From NCBI GenBank assembly GCA_000171875.1, contig ABHI01000001.1:879001-943000 (forward strand): 64,000 bases of DNA. Direction: 5' to 3'. Position numbers and translations under genes: made by a program. Every line of letters begins with the position of its first letter. The first letter of the stretch is position 1. The notes beneath the pieces are model-generated. The model had not been told where the DNA came from. It did not search any database and saw only the letters and a list, made by a program, of their open reading frames with translations. This document shows positions 35,329-44,523 of this stretch, one piece after another. Source of the DNA: Flavobacteriales bacterium ALC-1 (GTDB taxonomy: Bacteria; Bacteroidota; Bacteroidia; Flavobacteriales; Flavobacteriaceae).

Positions 35329-36000
35329 TTAAAAATTTACAAAAGCTATAAGATTAATTTGGTCTCGTCCTGAAGTTTCAAAAAACTGGTTCATATAACC
35401 AAGTTCCATCCTAAGACTTTTTGAAAACTTATAACCTAATCCCCCATAAACTCTATTTCTATCAAATACAGATGATTTTGTATTTAAAAAAATCTCATTA
35501 TATATGGATAGGTAAAGCGGATTTTTAGCGTCCTGCTTGTATTGTAATGGAATATTAACACCTAAAAAATAGCGTAAACGCAGTTTAAAATCATCCTCTA
35601 CAAAACGTTGTTCAAATCGGTAACGATGACTTAAGCCAACTTTACCTATCTTCTGTTTAGTTATAAGTTGCTGAAAAATACGATGCTCATTAATAGACAC
35701 TTTATCATCAGTATCTCCTATATAGTTTTCTGACAAAATATAACCATATCCTAATAAAAGATTGCTGTTATCCGTAAGATTATAACCCAATCCTGTACGT
35801 AGTAATAACTGCTCTAAATCACCAGCAGCATTATAGTTTCTATATTGTACTTCGTTATGGATATTCCATTTATTATTAAGTTTTTTGTTTCCTATATAGA
35901 TAAGCCAATTACCCAGGTTACTGTCTTGAGCATTTATGGTTTTTGGGCATAAAAAACCAAAAATAATTGCTAATAGAATGGCTGTTTTAAAAGATCTCAT
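35329..36000 (-). CDS. DUF2490 outer-membrane beta-barrel-like protein
   Basis: A 223-residue exported protein with a signal peptide ending near KTINAQ. The mature chain alternates polar and aromatic residues in strands such as WNIHNEVQYRNYN, LLLGYGYILSENY and LSHRYRFEQRFVE, and ends in a phenylalanine (LIAFVNF), as outer-membrane barrels do. The layout matches DUF2490. It sits between two SulP genes, 2 bases from the upstream one and 57 from the downstream one, so it may be an outer-membrane component or stress marker of the anion module. Confidence 0.8.
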   Translation of the reverse strand: MRSFKTAILLAIIFGFLCPKTINAQDSNLGNWLIYIGNKKLNNKWNIHNEVQYRNYNAAGDLEQLLLRTGLGYNLTDNSNLLLGYGYILSENYIGDTDDKVSINEHRIFQQLITKQKIGKVGLSHRYRFEQRFVEDDFKLRLRYFLGVNIPLQYKQDAKNPLYLSIYNEIFLNTKSSVFDRNRVYGGLGYKFSKSLRMELGYMNQFFETSGRDQINLIAFVNF

Positions 36001-36002
36001 AA

Positions 36003-37571
36003 TTATGCTGTTTTTGGTCTTAGTTTAAAGAATTCTATAAAACTGTCTGGATTTTCAATTATACCTCTTTCTGAAATTAACTTAATATCAATATTCCGTT
36101 CTCTAGCTTTAAATGCAAAATCATCCAAAATCTCTATTATATCATTATCTAAAAATCGTGTTTTAGTAACATCGAGTTCTAAATAAGAGTTAACCGGTAA
36201 AGCATCTAATTCCTTAAGAATTGCCCCTTTATTAAAAAAGGTTACTTCTTCTGCTAAAGTCATTTTCATTTTCTCAACACCATTACTCTTATCTTCTTTG
36301 TGCAAGAAGTGTGAGTTTTGAAAACTTTTGATTAAAATCACAACAATACCTACTGCTAGTCCTAAACCAATTCCCCATAATAAATCAATAAAAACAATAC
36401 CTAAAACTGTAACAAAAAATGGGATTGATTGTTTCCAACCTAAATCATACATTTTTTTAAACAAGCCCGGTTTTGCTAGTTTGTATCCTACTATTAAAAG
36501 TATAGCTGCCAAAACTGAAAGTGGAATCATGTTTAATAACCTTGGGATTAATATCACAGAAATCAATAATAAAAACCCATGAATAATTGCCGACATTTTA
36601 CTTAATCCACCGGATTGTATGTTAGCAGAACTTCTTACAATAACTTGAGTAATTGGTAATCCTCCTATTAAACCAGATAAAACATTACCAGTCCCTTGAG
36701 CTAACAACTCTCTATTAGTTGGTGTTACGTTTTTATGCGGATCTAATTTATCAGTAGCTTCAACACATAAAAGTGTTTCTAAACTTGCTACTAATGCAAT
36801 TGTAAAGGCTACAATCCAAACCTCAGGATTAGTTATAGACGAAAAATTTGGAAAACTAAATTGTCCAAAAAATGAATCAACACTATCAGGAATCGGTACA
36901 CTTACTAGATGTGAAGATTCTATTGCTAACGTTGAATTTCCTTGAGTTGCAACAAAAAATATAATTCCCAAAACTACAGCAACTAAAGGTCCTTGAATAA
37001 TTTGGAAAATTTTGCCTTTTTTAGATAAAATTTTATCCCAAAGTAATAAGATAGTTAATCCAATAATTCCTACAACTGTTGAACCTACTTGAATGTGATC
37101 AAAAATATTTAATAATTGAGTCGTAGTATTTTCTCCATTTACATTAAATAGGGTAAACCCTTTATCATAACCAAAAAAGTGAGGTATTTGCTTTAGAATA
37201 ATAATAATTCCAATACCTGTTAGCATGCCTTTAATGACAGATGACGGAAAGTAATAACCAATAATCCCGAATTTTAATATCCCAAATATTAACTGGATAA
37301 TTCCCCCTAAAACTACAGCTACTAGGAAATTTTCATAATTACCTAAAGATATAATAGCAGCTAGTACGATTGCTGCTAAACCTGCAGCTGGTCCACTAAC
37401 ACCAATTTTAGAGCCACTTAAAGACCCTACAACAACCCCACCAACAATACCTGCAATTAATCCTGAAAAGAGTGGTGCTCCACTAGCTAGTGCTATACCT
37501 AAACATAATGGTAGGGCAACAAAGAATACGACAATACTCGCTGGTATGTCATTTTTTAAAGTTTTAAACAT
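36003..37571 (-). CDS. SulP family anion transporter
   Basis: A second SulP protein, 522 residues, clearly different from the 622-residue one: it lacks the long charged insert. The start DIPASIVVFFVALPLCLGIA, GSKIGVSGPAAGLAAIVLAA and GLIGGLPITQVIVRSSANIQ are typical. The C-terminal ~80 residues form a degenerate STAS-like domain (NSYLELDVTKTRFLDNDIIE). It is first in the SulP-DUF2490-SulP-carbonic anhydrase series and starts about 85 bases after the small membrane protein that follows batE. Confidence 0.9.
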   Translation of the reverse strand: MFKTLKNDIPASIVVFFVALPLCLGIALASGAPLFSGLIAGIVGGVVVGSLSGSKIGVSGPAAGLAAIVLAAIISLGNYENFLVAVVLGGIIQLIFGILKFGIIGYYFPSSVIKGMLTGIGIIIILKQIPHFFGYDKGFTLFNVNGENTTTQLLNIFDHIQVGSTVVGIIGLTILLLWDKILSKKGKIFQIIQGPLVAVVLGIIFFVATQGNSTLAIESSHLVSVPIPDSVDSFFGQFSFPNFSSITNPEVWIVAFTIALVASLETLLCVEATDKLDPHKNVTPTNRELLAQGTGNVLSGLIGGLPITQVIVRSSANIQSGGLSKMSAIIHGFLLLISVILIPRLLNMIPLSVLAAILLIVGYKLAKPGLFKKMYDLGWKQSIPFFVTVLGIVFIDLLWGIGLGLAVGIVVILIKSFQNSHFLHKEDKSNGVEKMKMTLAEEVTFFNKGAILKELDALPVNSYLELDVTKTRFLDNDIIEILDDFAFKARERNIDIKLISERGIIENPDSFIEFFKLRPKTA

Positions 37572-37656
37572 ATTTGTAATTTCATCTATACTATAGAATT
37601 GATTCTACAGCAAATTTTCAATAATTTTTTCGGCAAAGATTGCCTAGTTTCAAAAA

Positions 37657-37974
37657 TTATGAATTGAAATCGGGAGGTGGTGATATTAAATTAAGATGTG
37701 GTTTAGGATAAGTCTTAAACGTATATCCTAGAATAGGATCGCTTGTTTTAATAACAAAATGATTTTCAGAAAGTTCTAAGTTGTTTTCGAAAAGAAGTTT
37801 TACATTTTCACTTTCTTCCTCTTCTTCACCAATACCAAAGAAACAAGAAATATCTACTGAGTCATCCAAAGAAGTAATGATTGTAGGAGCTGATATTATC
37901 GCCATAAATAATATGGTAAAAAAAATAGCTGCTCTATATTTTGTGCCTTTTTGCATAAGCGCCAAATATAACAT
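37657..37974 (-). CDS. Small membrane-anchored protein downstream of batE
   Basis: A 105-residue protein with one N-terminal hydrophobic helix (about 14-31, AAIFFTILFMAIISAPTI) that may be a signal anchor, an acidic run (EEEEESE) and a proline-rich tail. An ATG at 37956 would shorten it by six residues and give the cleaner start MQKGTKYRAA. I do not recognise the family. It follows batE by about 30 bases and may be a last member of that operon. Confidence 0.6.
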   Translation of the reverse strand: MLYLALMQKGTKYRAAIFFTILFMAIISAPTIITSLDDSVDISCFFGIGEEEEESENVKLLFENNLELSENHFVIKTSDPILGYTFKTYPKPHLNLISPPPDFNS

Positions 37975-38003
37975 TAAGAAATCAACAAACTGTTAAATAA
38001 TTT

Positions 38004-38762
38004 CTAAAAAAGTTTCAACAATTTAATATCTTTTGATGGCACCCAACCTGTAGAATTATCTGATAATTGAATCTTTTTCCAATCTTCATAAGTCTCTAAA
38101 ACTTGTACTTTAGTACCTTCATGAAGTCTAAACACTTCTTCACTTTGTTGATTAGCTTCGGATTTAACTCTACTTTCTTGAGCAAAAACAATAGCAGGAT
38201 TATCTTTCTTATCTAAACCTTCTTTTTGAAATGCCATAACAACCGAAAAACAAGCGATTAGTAGACTTAAAATACTGGTTACAAATGCAATTCGTTTTTT
38301 AGTCGTTGCATAAGAGAAATGGTACATCAAAAACAACAAAACAAATAATAAAACAGTGCCTACAGCAATCTTTGCCCAAGTATCTGTATTAAATGTATTT
38401 ACTATATTCTTTAATATTCGAGAGAAACCAACTTCTGGCACTTTGTCAATTGCGTCTATTGTCATGTTTTGAGCAAAAGCCAAATTGTCTTGTATATCTT
38501 TATCAGTTGGATTGAGTTGAAGTGCTTTTTCATAATAATAAATGCTTGGTGCAATATTATTGAGCTTGTAATTAGCATTACCTAGATTAAAATACAACTC
38601 GGCAGAATGAGTGTCTAAACCTAGTATCTCTTCATATTTATCGATAGCCTCTGCATATTTACCTTCATTGTACAAACTATTAGCTTCCTCAAAAACTGTA
38701 TCATTTTGAGAAAAACCAAAAACACTAAAACAATATAAAAATAAGATGGTTATTCCTCTCAT
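38004..38762 (-). CDS. batE: BatE: TPR and SH3-like domain membrane protein
   Basis: A 252-residue protein with a signal peptide (to about residue 18, VFGFSQ), two to three TPR units (about 22-105, e.g. EANSLYNEGKYAEAIDKYEE), two membrane helices (about 131-150 and 157-176) and a C-terminal bacterial SH3 domain (about 190-250, ending STGWVPSKDIKLLKLF). This is the usual BatE layout in Bacteroidota. It starts one base after the batD stop. The Bat proteins were linked to oxygen tolerance in Bacteroides, but their biochemical role is unresolved. Confidence 0.88.
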   Translation of the reverse strand: MRGITILFLYCFSVFGFSQNDTVFEEANSLYNEGKYAEAIDKYEEILGLDTHSAELYFNLGNANYKLNNIAPSIYYYEKALQLNPTDKDIQDNLAFAQNMTIDAIDKVPEVGFSRILKNIVNTFNTDTWAKIAVGTVLLFVLLFLMYHFSYATTKKRIAFVTSILSLLIACFSVVMAFQKEGLDKKDNPAIVFAQESRVKSEANQQSEEVFRLHEGTKVQVLETYEDWKKIQLSDNSTGWVPSKDIKLLKLF

Positions 38763-38763
38763 A

Positions 38764-40530
38764 TTATCTCATTTGCTTATCAATTAATGAAATCGTTTTT
38801 GCTGCCTTATCATAATCATTCTGCATAGTCACTTGTGTAATTGGTGTATAACGCGCCAATTCACAATTTTCTAATATTGAAATAAAATCTGAAACTACAT
38901 TGCTTTCAATTTGTCTTTCAACAAGAAGCTTTTCAATTTTTTCTTTATTAAAATCGCTAGTTTCAATATTCAATTTTGCTTTTAAGTAATTATGAAGTGC
39001 TCTCTCTAAGGCTTCATAAAATGCTTCTTTTTGGCCTAAAGCTTTTTTAGCAGATCCAAGATATTTCTTTGCTAATCGATTTGCTTTTCTTATTCGATTT
39101 CCTGTGATATCAGCATCGCGTTCATCCTTTTTTCTTCTAACAACAATTGCCAGCGGAATAGCTAAAAAAGGAATCAATAACAAGGACCAAAATCCAGTAG
39201 ACTTAAAGAATGGTCGACTTGTACTATTAATCCAATTTGATGATGTTTTTATAAATGCAAATGTATTTGTATTTGGCACTACAGATTGCTTGGTATCTGA
39301 CGCTGTATTATTTCCTGTTACTGCAGCAGTTGGTCCTTCTATAACATCTATAATTATTTCGTCTGAAGTAATTCGTCTATAACTTTCTGTTTTTAAATCG
39401 AAATATGAAAATGAAATGGTAGGAATAGGATATTTCCCTCTATACTGCGGAACAATGGTGTAAGTATCCGAAATTCCTCCTCGCATTCCATTTAGATTGG
39501 TTCTCACATTTTCCTTATGCTCTGGCTCGTAAACTTCAAGAGAACTTGGTGTAGAAAGCTCAGGTAGCTCTAATAATTTTAAGTTCCCTTTTCCAGAAAC
39601 TTGTACTTTAGCTTGAAATGATTCTGTTGCATTTAATTGCGTCTTTGTAGTTGAAACACTAAAAGTAAAATCACCGACAGCTCCTTTAAAATCTGATGGT
39701 TTTCCTTCTTCTGGCAATGGTTTTACATCAATGGTTCTACTCCCAGCTGTTATTATTTTAGGGACTTTTGTCATTAAAGCTCTTCCGAAGATATCTCTTC
39801 TATTTGTTGGTACTTCTACCATGACATCTAACACTAAAGGCTCTAATTTTAATTTGCCTGTTTTTTGAGGATAAAGTACCGTTTTACGAACCACAACATA
39901 ACGATATTCTTCCCCTTTGTATTGCCCATTATGAGTAGGAAATCCTTTAACTTCGATATTCTGATTCCAAAAATCATTATACCTTGGACTATCTTTTTCT
40001 TGCCAACCACTTACTCCAGTTTCTTTTGAAACGTATAGTTTGTAAATGACAGTTATAGCTTCATTTAAGTAAGGATTCCCTTTTGAAACCTCAGCAACTA
40101 AATGAATATTATCTGAAGCTATGTCAGAGGCATCTGGTGGACCATTTGGTCTATCAACAGCTGCAGTAACATTTATAGTTATAGGAAAGGTCTTGTAGGT
40201 TTCACCATCAATCTCAATTGTGGCTTGTTTAATGGTGAATTTACCTCTTTTTTTTGGTGCTAAAAAATAGCTATAAGTTTTTGAATAGGTCTTCTTGCCA
40301 TTGGCATAAGAATTCATTAAAGATGTGTTAGGACCACCTACAACATCAAAATCTTTAAAACTTGGAGGTACAAAATTGTCTCCATCTTTGTTCATTTCAA
40401 AATCTATCCTTAAACGTTCGTTGACGCCTAATTTCTTCTTACTTACTTTAGCCTCAAACTTAACCTGTGCAGAAGCTATACTTGTAGTAAGTACTAGGAA
40501 CAGAATTGATATGTGTTTTGTGAATTTCAT
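38764..40530 (-). CDS. batD: BatD family protein
   Basis: A 588-residue protein with a signal peptide ending near ASAQ (about 21), a long beta-rich periplasmic region of Ig-like sandwiches (about 22-430), one membrane helix (about 445-462, GFWSLLLIPFLAIPLAIVV) and a cytosolic tail of ~125 residues with a coiled helical domain (KEAFYEALERALHNYLKAKL). This is the BatD arrangement. It lies between batC and batE, one base from batE. It probably forms a membrane complex with the vWA proteins BatA and BatB. Confidence 0.9.
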   Translation of the reverse strand: MKFTKHISILFLVLTTSIASAQVKFEAKVSKKKLGVNERLRIDFEMNKDGDNFVPPSFKDFDVVGGPNTSLMNSYANGKKTYSKTYSYFLAPKKRGKFTIKQATIEIDGETYKTFPITINVTAAVDRPNGPPDASDIASDNIHLVAEVSKGNPYLNEAITVIYKLYVSKETGVSGWQEKDSPRYNDFWNQNIEVKGFPTHNGQYKGEEYRYVVVRKTVLYPQKTGKLKLEPLVLDVMVEVPTNRRDIFGRALMTKVPKIITAGSRTIDVKPLPEEGKPSDFKGAVGDFTFSVSTTKTQLNATESFQAKVQVSGKGNLKLLELPELSTPSSLEVYEPEHKENVRTNLNGMRGGISDTYTIVPQYRGKYPIPTISFSYFDLKTESYRRITSDEIIIDVIEGPTAAVTGNNTASDTKQSVVPNTNTFAFIKTSSNWINSTSRPFFKSTGFWSLLLIPFLAIPLAIVVRRKKDERDADITGNRIRKANRLAKKYLGSAKKALGQKEAFYEALERALHNYLKAKLNIETSDFNKEKIEKLLVERQIESNVVSDFISILENCELARYTPITQVTMQNDYDKAAKTISLIDKQMR

Positions 40531-40575
40531 TTTTACTTTAAAAACACTTAGATACTTTGACAGCCAACTACTGTA

Positions 40576-41412
40576 TTACCAATCTTTTTCAGTTTTTACT
40601 TTTGCTCCTTTTTGTTTTTCAGCATTAATCTTTTGCTGTACTTTTTGTTCTTGATTTTGCATTGCATCTAAAATATTTTTTATCTGCTGCGGAGACATTT
40701 GTCCTGGCTTTGGTTTAGGTTTTTGATTCTTCTTTTCTTTATCACCTTGACCATCATCTTTTTTATCGTCTTTTGGCTTTCCCTTTTCGTCTTCTTCTTT
40801 GTCTCCTTCTTTTTTATCCTTATCTCCTTCGTCCTTTTTATCTTGTTCTTTTTTGTTTTCGTCTTCTTTCTTTTGTTTCTCTTGTTTATCTTTCTCTTCT
40901 TCTTTATCCTCGTCCTTTTTATCGTCTTCTCCACCTCCATCTTTTTGCTGTTCAGCACATTCTTTAGCTAAAGCATAATTGTAGCGTGTCTCTTCGTCAT
41001 TTGGATTGTTTCGTAGCGCATCTTTAAAAGCTTCAACAGCTTCCTTACACAATTCGTTTTGCATTAATATATTACCAATATTATGAAATGCTCTATGTTT
41101 TTCGTCTTTAGTTGTGGCGTTTTTAGCAGCTTCTTGACTTCTATATAAAGCTTCATCAAAACTACCTTTTCTGAAATATGAGTGTGCTAAATTATAGGCT
41201 CCAACAGTTTTATTTGGAGCTTCAGAAATGGCTTTTCTATATTCCATTTCGGCTTCAATATAATTATCGCCTTCGACCAACTCATTAGCTTTATAAACCA
41301 AGTTTGTAGCTTTCTTTTCTGCCTTTAATTGTTCTTTATTTTCTTTTTGAGAAAATCCAAAGCCCCCAATTAATAATGCAACAAGTAGTGTATAAAATTT
41401 CATCTTACTCAT
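40576..41412 (-). CDS. batC: BatC: TPR protein with Lys/Glu/Asp-rich tail
   Basis: A 278-residue protein: signal peptide (to about 21, GGFGFSQ), two to three TPR units (about 30-145) and a long low-complexity tail (about 150-240) made almost only of K, E, D, G and Q. A short conserved end follows, MSPQQIKNILDAMQNQEQKV. The tail is expected to be disordered. Its ATG overlaps the stop of the upstream secreted-protein gene by 8 bases (ATGAGTAA), implying translational coupling. Antisense frames over the tail are composition artefacts. Confidence 0.88.
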   Translation of the reverse strand: MSKMKFYTLLVALLIGGFGFSQKENKEQLKAEKKATNLVYKANELVEGDNYIEAEMEYRKAISEAPNKTVGAYNLAHSYFRKGSFDEALYRSQEAAKNATTKDEKHRAFHNIGNILMQNELCKEAVEAFKDALRNNPNDEETRYNYALAKECAEQQKDGGGEDDKKDEDKEEEKDKQEKQKKEDENKKEQDKKDEGDKDKKEGDKEEDEKGKPKDDKKDDGQGDKEKKNQKPKPKPGQMSPQQIKNILDAMQNQEQKVQQKINAEKQKGAKVKTEKDW

Positions 41413-41908
41413 TTTTTAATTTAAATTCTGTTTGAAGATAAATACTTTCCCATTTACCTTCTTTATAACTTCCGACAGTGAACTTATAAGTCGTATCATT
41501 GACATATTCCCAACAATCAGTAACCGTTGTTTCTCCATATTTATAACGGTACCATATACTTTTATCTTTGACTTCTACAGTCCCTTTTGTTATACCACCA
41601 AATACATCAAATTCCCAAAACTCAATTCTGCTTTTTTCGGTGTTATACTGCCTTATACCATGGTTCCTATTACCATATTTAGTCTGTTCTTGGTTAGTGA
41701 ATCCTTTAGATTTAGCTATAACAATAGAGTTATTTAAATCAAATATATAATGGGTTTCTTGTTTAAATTTACTTCCATTAGACCATTCCCCCTCTGCTGT
41801 CCAAGTTTTGTCTACAAGGTTTTTAAAACCTGCTAATTCATTACTTTGAGCTAATACCAAAAATGGTAATAAAATAATAACAAGTATATATGTTTTTAAT
41901 TTAATCAT
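41405..41908 (-). CDS. Small secreted protein inserted between batB and batC
   Basis: A 167-residue exported protein: signal peptide MIKLKTYILVIILLPFLVLAQ, then a lipocalin- or DUF1579-like beta-rich domain with TWTAEGEWSNGSKFKQETHY, IEFWEFDVFGGITKGTVEVK and IYLQTEFKLK. I start it at the ATG at 41908; a longer frame would need a GTG at 41935 and would put nine extra residues before the signal peptide. It overlaps batC by 8 bases. It is not part of the Bat sets I know, so it looks like an insertion into the operon. Confidence 0.75.
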   Translation of the reverse strand: MIKLKTYILVIILLPFLVLAQSNELAGFKNLVDKTWTAEGEWSNGSKFKQETHYIFDLNNSIVIAKSKGFTNQEQTKYGNRNHGIRQYNTEKSRIEFWEFDVFGGITKGTVEVKDKSIWYRYKYGETTVTDCWEYVNDTTYKFTVGSYKEGKWESIYLQTEFKLKNE

Positions 41909-41966
41909 TATCTCATCTAAAATTAGTAAACCCACTTATGACTTAGCGTTAAAAAAAATCTAAATC

Positions 41967-43004
41967 TTATAGGTTTTCATTGAATAAATTTAATTTCTTA
42001 AGCCATCCTGTTTTACGTTCTAAGAAAAATATGTCAATGAATAGTAACAAAATTCCAAATCCTAAAAACCATTGAAACTGATCTTTAAAATCTGCTATTT
42101 GTTTAGATTCAAATTCCTTTTTATCCATTTTATCTAAAACATCTTTAATAGCATCAACAACCTCATTTGTATTACTTCCATTTATGTAAATGCCATTAGT
42201 TTCTTCTGCAATTTCTTTTAACGTTGTTTCGTCTAAACGTGTTATTACAGTTTCACCTTTGTTGTCTTTCTTATAATTGAGAACAACTCCGTTTCGCTTT
42301 ATTGGTATTGGACCACCTTTAACATCACCAACTCCTACTGTTAAAATCCTAATGCCTTCCTCATTAGCTTCTTCTGCAATATCAACTGCCTCGCCTCCAT
42401 GATCTTCACCATCTGAAATAATAATGAGAACTCTATTGGTCTGCTCTTCATCGTCGTAATACGTTTTGGCTAATTCAATCGCTTCACTAATAGCTGTACC
42501 TTGAGAAGATAGCATATCAGTATTCATATTCTGCAAGAACATTTTTGCCGAAGCATAATCAGTTGTAATTGGTAATTGTGGAAAGGCTTTACCTGCATAA
42601 GCAATAATGCCCACACGATCACTTGCTAAACTATTGATGATTTGAGTAACTAACTGTTTTGATTTATCTAATCGGTTAGGCGCAATATCTTCTGCAAGCA
42701 TACTTTTAGAGACATCTACCGCAAATACAATATCTACTCCTTGACTGCGCACAGTTTCTAACTTGGTGCCAATTTTAGGGTTGACTAATGCCAATGATAA
42801 GCATGCAAAAGCTCCACATAGTACGAATACTTTTAATACACTTTTGAATAGTGATTGATTTGGACTTAAACGTTTTAATAAGCCACTATCAGCAAACTTT
42901 TTCTGTGCAGAACGCCTCCAAATTTGAAGTAATACAAATAGCAGAATAATTACTGGAATAACCAGCAACGTCCAAAACCATATTTTTTCATCTAGCCTAA
43001 ACAT
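41967..43004 (-). CDS. batB: BatB: membrane-anchored von Willebrand A protein
   Basis: A 345-residue protein with two N-terminal membrane helices (about 9-28 and 54-74), a von Willebrand factor A domain (about 85-290) with an intact MIDAS start DVSKS in IVFAVDVSKSMLAEDI and the later ISDGEDHGG, and a final membrane helix (about 308-326). The metal site should be functional. Its first 8 bases overlap the stop of the flavodoxin-fold oxidoreductase gene (ATGTTTAG), an arrangement seen again at batC. Confidence 0.9.
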   Translation of the reverse strand: MFRLDEKIWFWTLLVIPVIILLFVLLQIWRRSAQKKFADSGLLKRLSPNQSLFKSVLKVFVLCGAFACLSLALVNPKIGTKLETVRSQGVDIVFAVDVSKSMLAEDIAPNRLDKSKQLVTQIINSLASDRVGIIAYAGKAFPQLPITTDYASAKMFLQNMNTDMLSSQGTAISEAIELAKTYYDDEEQTNRVLIIISDGEDHGGEAVDIAEEANEEGIRILTVGVGDVKGGPIPIKRNGVVLNYKKDNKGETVITRLDETTLKEIAEETNGIYINGSNTNEVVDAIKDVLDKMDKKEFESKQIADFKDQFQWFLGFGILLLFIDIFFLERKTGWLKKLNLFNENL

Positions 43005-43515
43005 GTGCTAATATTCTTTTATTTGCAAATTCTTTTATCATTAATTCCATTTCTTTAGAAATAGTATCGTTTTCTACACAAGTATGTATATGTCCAAGGT
43101 ATTCCATTCCTAGATATTCGGCACTTTTCTCAAAGGGCATTAAAAAACCATCGAAAACAGAAACTTCATTACTACAACTCAACACAGCCATTCTCATTTC
43201 TCTTAGTCTTCTTCCTATGTCTTTTTCACGATATAAAAAATCAGAAATTCTATCCAGAAAAACTTTTAATAAACCACTCATTGTGTACCAATATATCGGT
43301 GTAGCAAATACTATAGTTTCATATTTATCTGTTATTTCAATAAAAAGCGCTTTGAAGTCATCTTGAGCATTTTTAAATTCATAATCAAAATGTCCTATAT
43401 TTTTTTTATTGAGATTAATAATATCATAACCTGTATGTTCTTGTAAAACTGAAACCATTTTATGGGTATCCCCATTGTTTCTAGAACTTGCTTGTATAAT
43501 AACGCCTCTACTCAT
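42997..43515 (-). CDS. Flavodoxin-fold NAD(P)H-dependent oxidoreductase between batA and batB
   Basis: A 172-residue cytosolic protein of the NADPH-dependent FMN reductase/flavodoxin-fold type. The start VIIQASSRNNGDTHKMVSVL is the flavin phosphate loop, and VFATPIYWYTMSGLLKVFLD is the conserved quinone-reductase-like segment. It begins directly after the batA stop and overlaps batB by 8 bases, so it is embedded in the Bat operon. No such gene is part of the standard Bat set I know. A redox enzyme here fits the oxygen-tolerance link, but that is inference. Confidence 0.87.
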   Translation of the reverse strand: MSRGVIIQASSRNNGDTHKMVSVLQEHTGYDIINLNKKNIGHFDYEFKNAQDDFKALFIEITDKYETIVFATPIYWYTMSGLLKVFLDRISDFLYREKDIGRRLREMRMAVLSCSNEVSVFDGFLMPFEKSAEYLGMEYLGHIHTCVENDTISKEMELMIKEFANKRILAHV

Positions 43516-44523
43516 TTAAACAAAACTTCTAAATATTGTATGCCTTAATAATAATTCTAGCAATAATAATAGACCAGCCAAAAGGACTAATGATCTATAT
43601 TTTTCGTCGTAATTATAATATTTCTTTTCTTCTATTTCTGTTTTTTCAAGCTTATTTATTTCATCATAAATCTGAGCTAACTTTTTATTATTGGTTGCCC
43701 TAAAATATTTTCCGCCTGTAACATCTGCTATTTCCTTTAATAAGTCTTCATCAATCTCTACTTTTTGTCTTCCATATTGAAATGAACCATTCGGGTTAAT
43801 ACGAACAGGGGATAATGCTGTGCCGTTAGTTCCTAAACCAATGGTATAAACCTTAATACCATATTCAACTGCCAATTCACTTGCAATTTTAGGATCTATA
43901 AATCCACCATTATTAACACCATCTGTTAAAAGGATAATAACCTTACTCTTTGCTCTACTATCCTTTAAGCGGTTTACAGAAGTTGCTAATCCCATGCCAA
44001 TGGCTGTACCACCTTCTATAATTGTATTGTACTTTATATCTCTCATAGAGCGTAGTACAATAGATTTATCACTTGTAATCGGTGTTTTGGTGTAAGCTTC
44101 ACCAGCATATTCTACCAAACCAATTCTATCATTAGGACGACCTTCTATAAAATCAGCAGCTACTTTCTTTAAAGCTTCAAGCCTATTAGGCAGTAAATCT
44201 TTAGCTAACATACTTGCAGACACATCAATAGACATTACAATATCAATACCACGAGTCGTTTTTGTTTTTGTTGAAACATCAACAGTTCTTGGTCTTACTA
44301 ATGCTGTGATTAATAAGCCTAAAGCAATTAGACGTAAAGCGAAAAGTAAATGCCTTAGCTTAGACCATATCGAAGACGTTACTTTAAACCCTTGAATGCT
44401 AGATATTTTTAATTCAGCAGTTTGCTTATTGTGTTTAAAGACATACCAAATCACCGCTATTGGCAACAGCAATAACAGCCAGAATAATTCTTTATTTAAA
44501 AATTCTATATTATCAAACATCAT
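43516..44523 (-). CDS. batA: BatA: membrane-anchored von Willebrand A protein
   Basis: A 335-residue protein with two N-terminal membrane helices (about 11-28 and 58-78), a vWA domain (about 92-290) with intact MIDAS DVSAS in IVMSIDVSASMLAKDL and LLTDGVNNGG, and a C-terminal helix (about 312-328). It is paralogous to batB. The start overlaps the stop of the upstream BatD-like gene by 4 bases; a second Met directly follows the first and could equally be used. Confidence 0.9.
   Translation of the reverse strand: MMFDNIEFLNKELFWLLLLLPIAVIWYVFKHNKQTAELKISSIQGFKVTSSIWSKLRHLLFALRLIALGLLITALVRPRTVDVSTKTKTTRGIDIVMSIDVSASMLAKDLLPNRLEALKKVAADFIEGRPNDRIGLVEYAGEAYTKTPITSDKSIVLRSMRDIKYNTIIEGGTAIGMGLATSVNRLKDSRAKSKVIILLTDGVNNGGFIDPKIASELAVEYGIKVYTIGLGTNGTALSPVRINPNGSFQYGRQKVEIDEDLLKEIADVTGGKYFRATNNKKLAQIYDEINKLEKTEIEEKKYYNYDEKYRSLVLLAGLLLLLELLLRHTIFRSFV

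Noticed and set aside
40680..40971. Several long frames on both strands over the batC tail, including a Phe/Leu-rich plus-strand frame that looks like a membrane protein.
   Set aside because: They come from the Lys/Glu/Asp-rich low-complexity stretch of batC. The antisense of GAA/AAA/GAT codons always gives Phe/Leu/Ile-rich frames.
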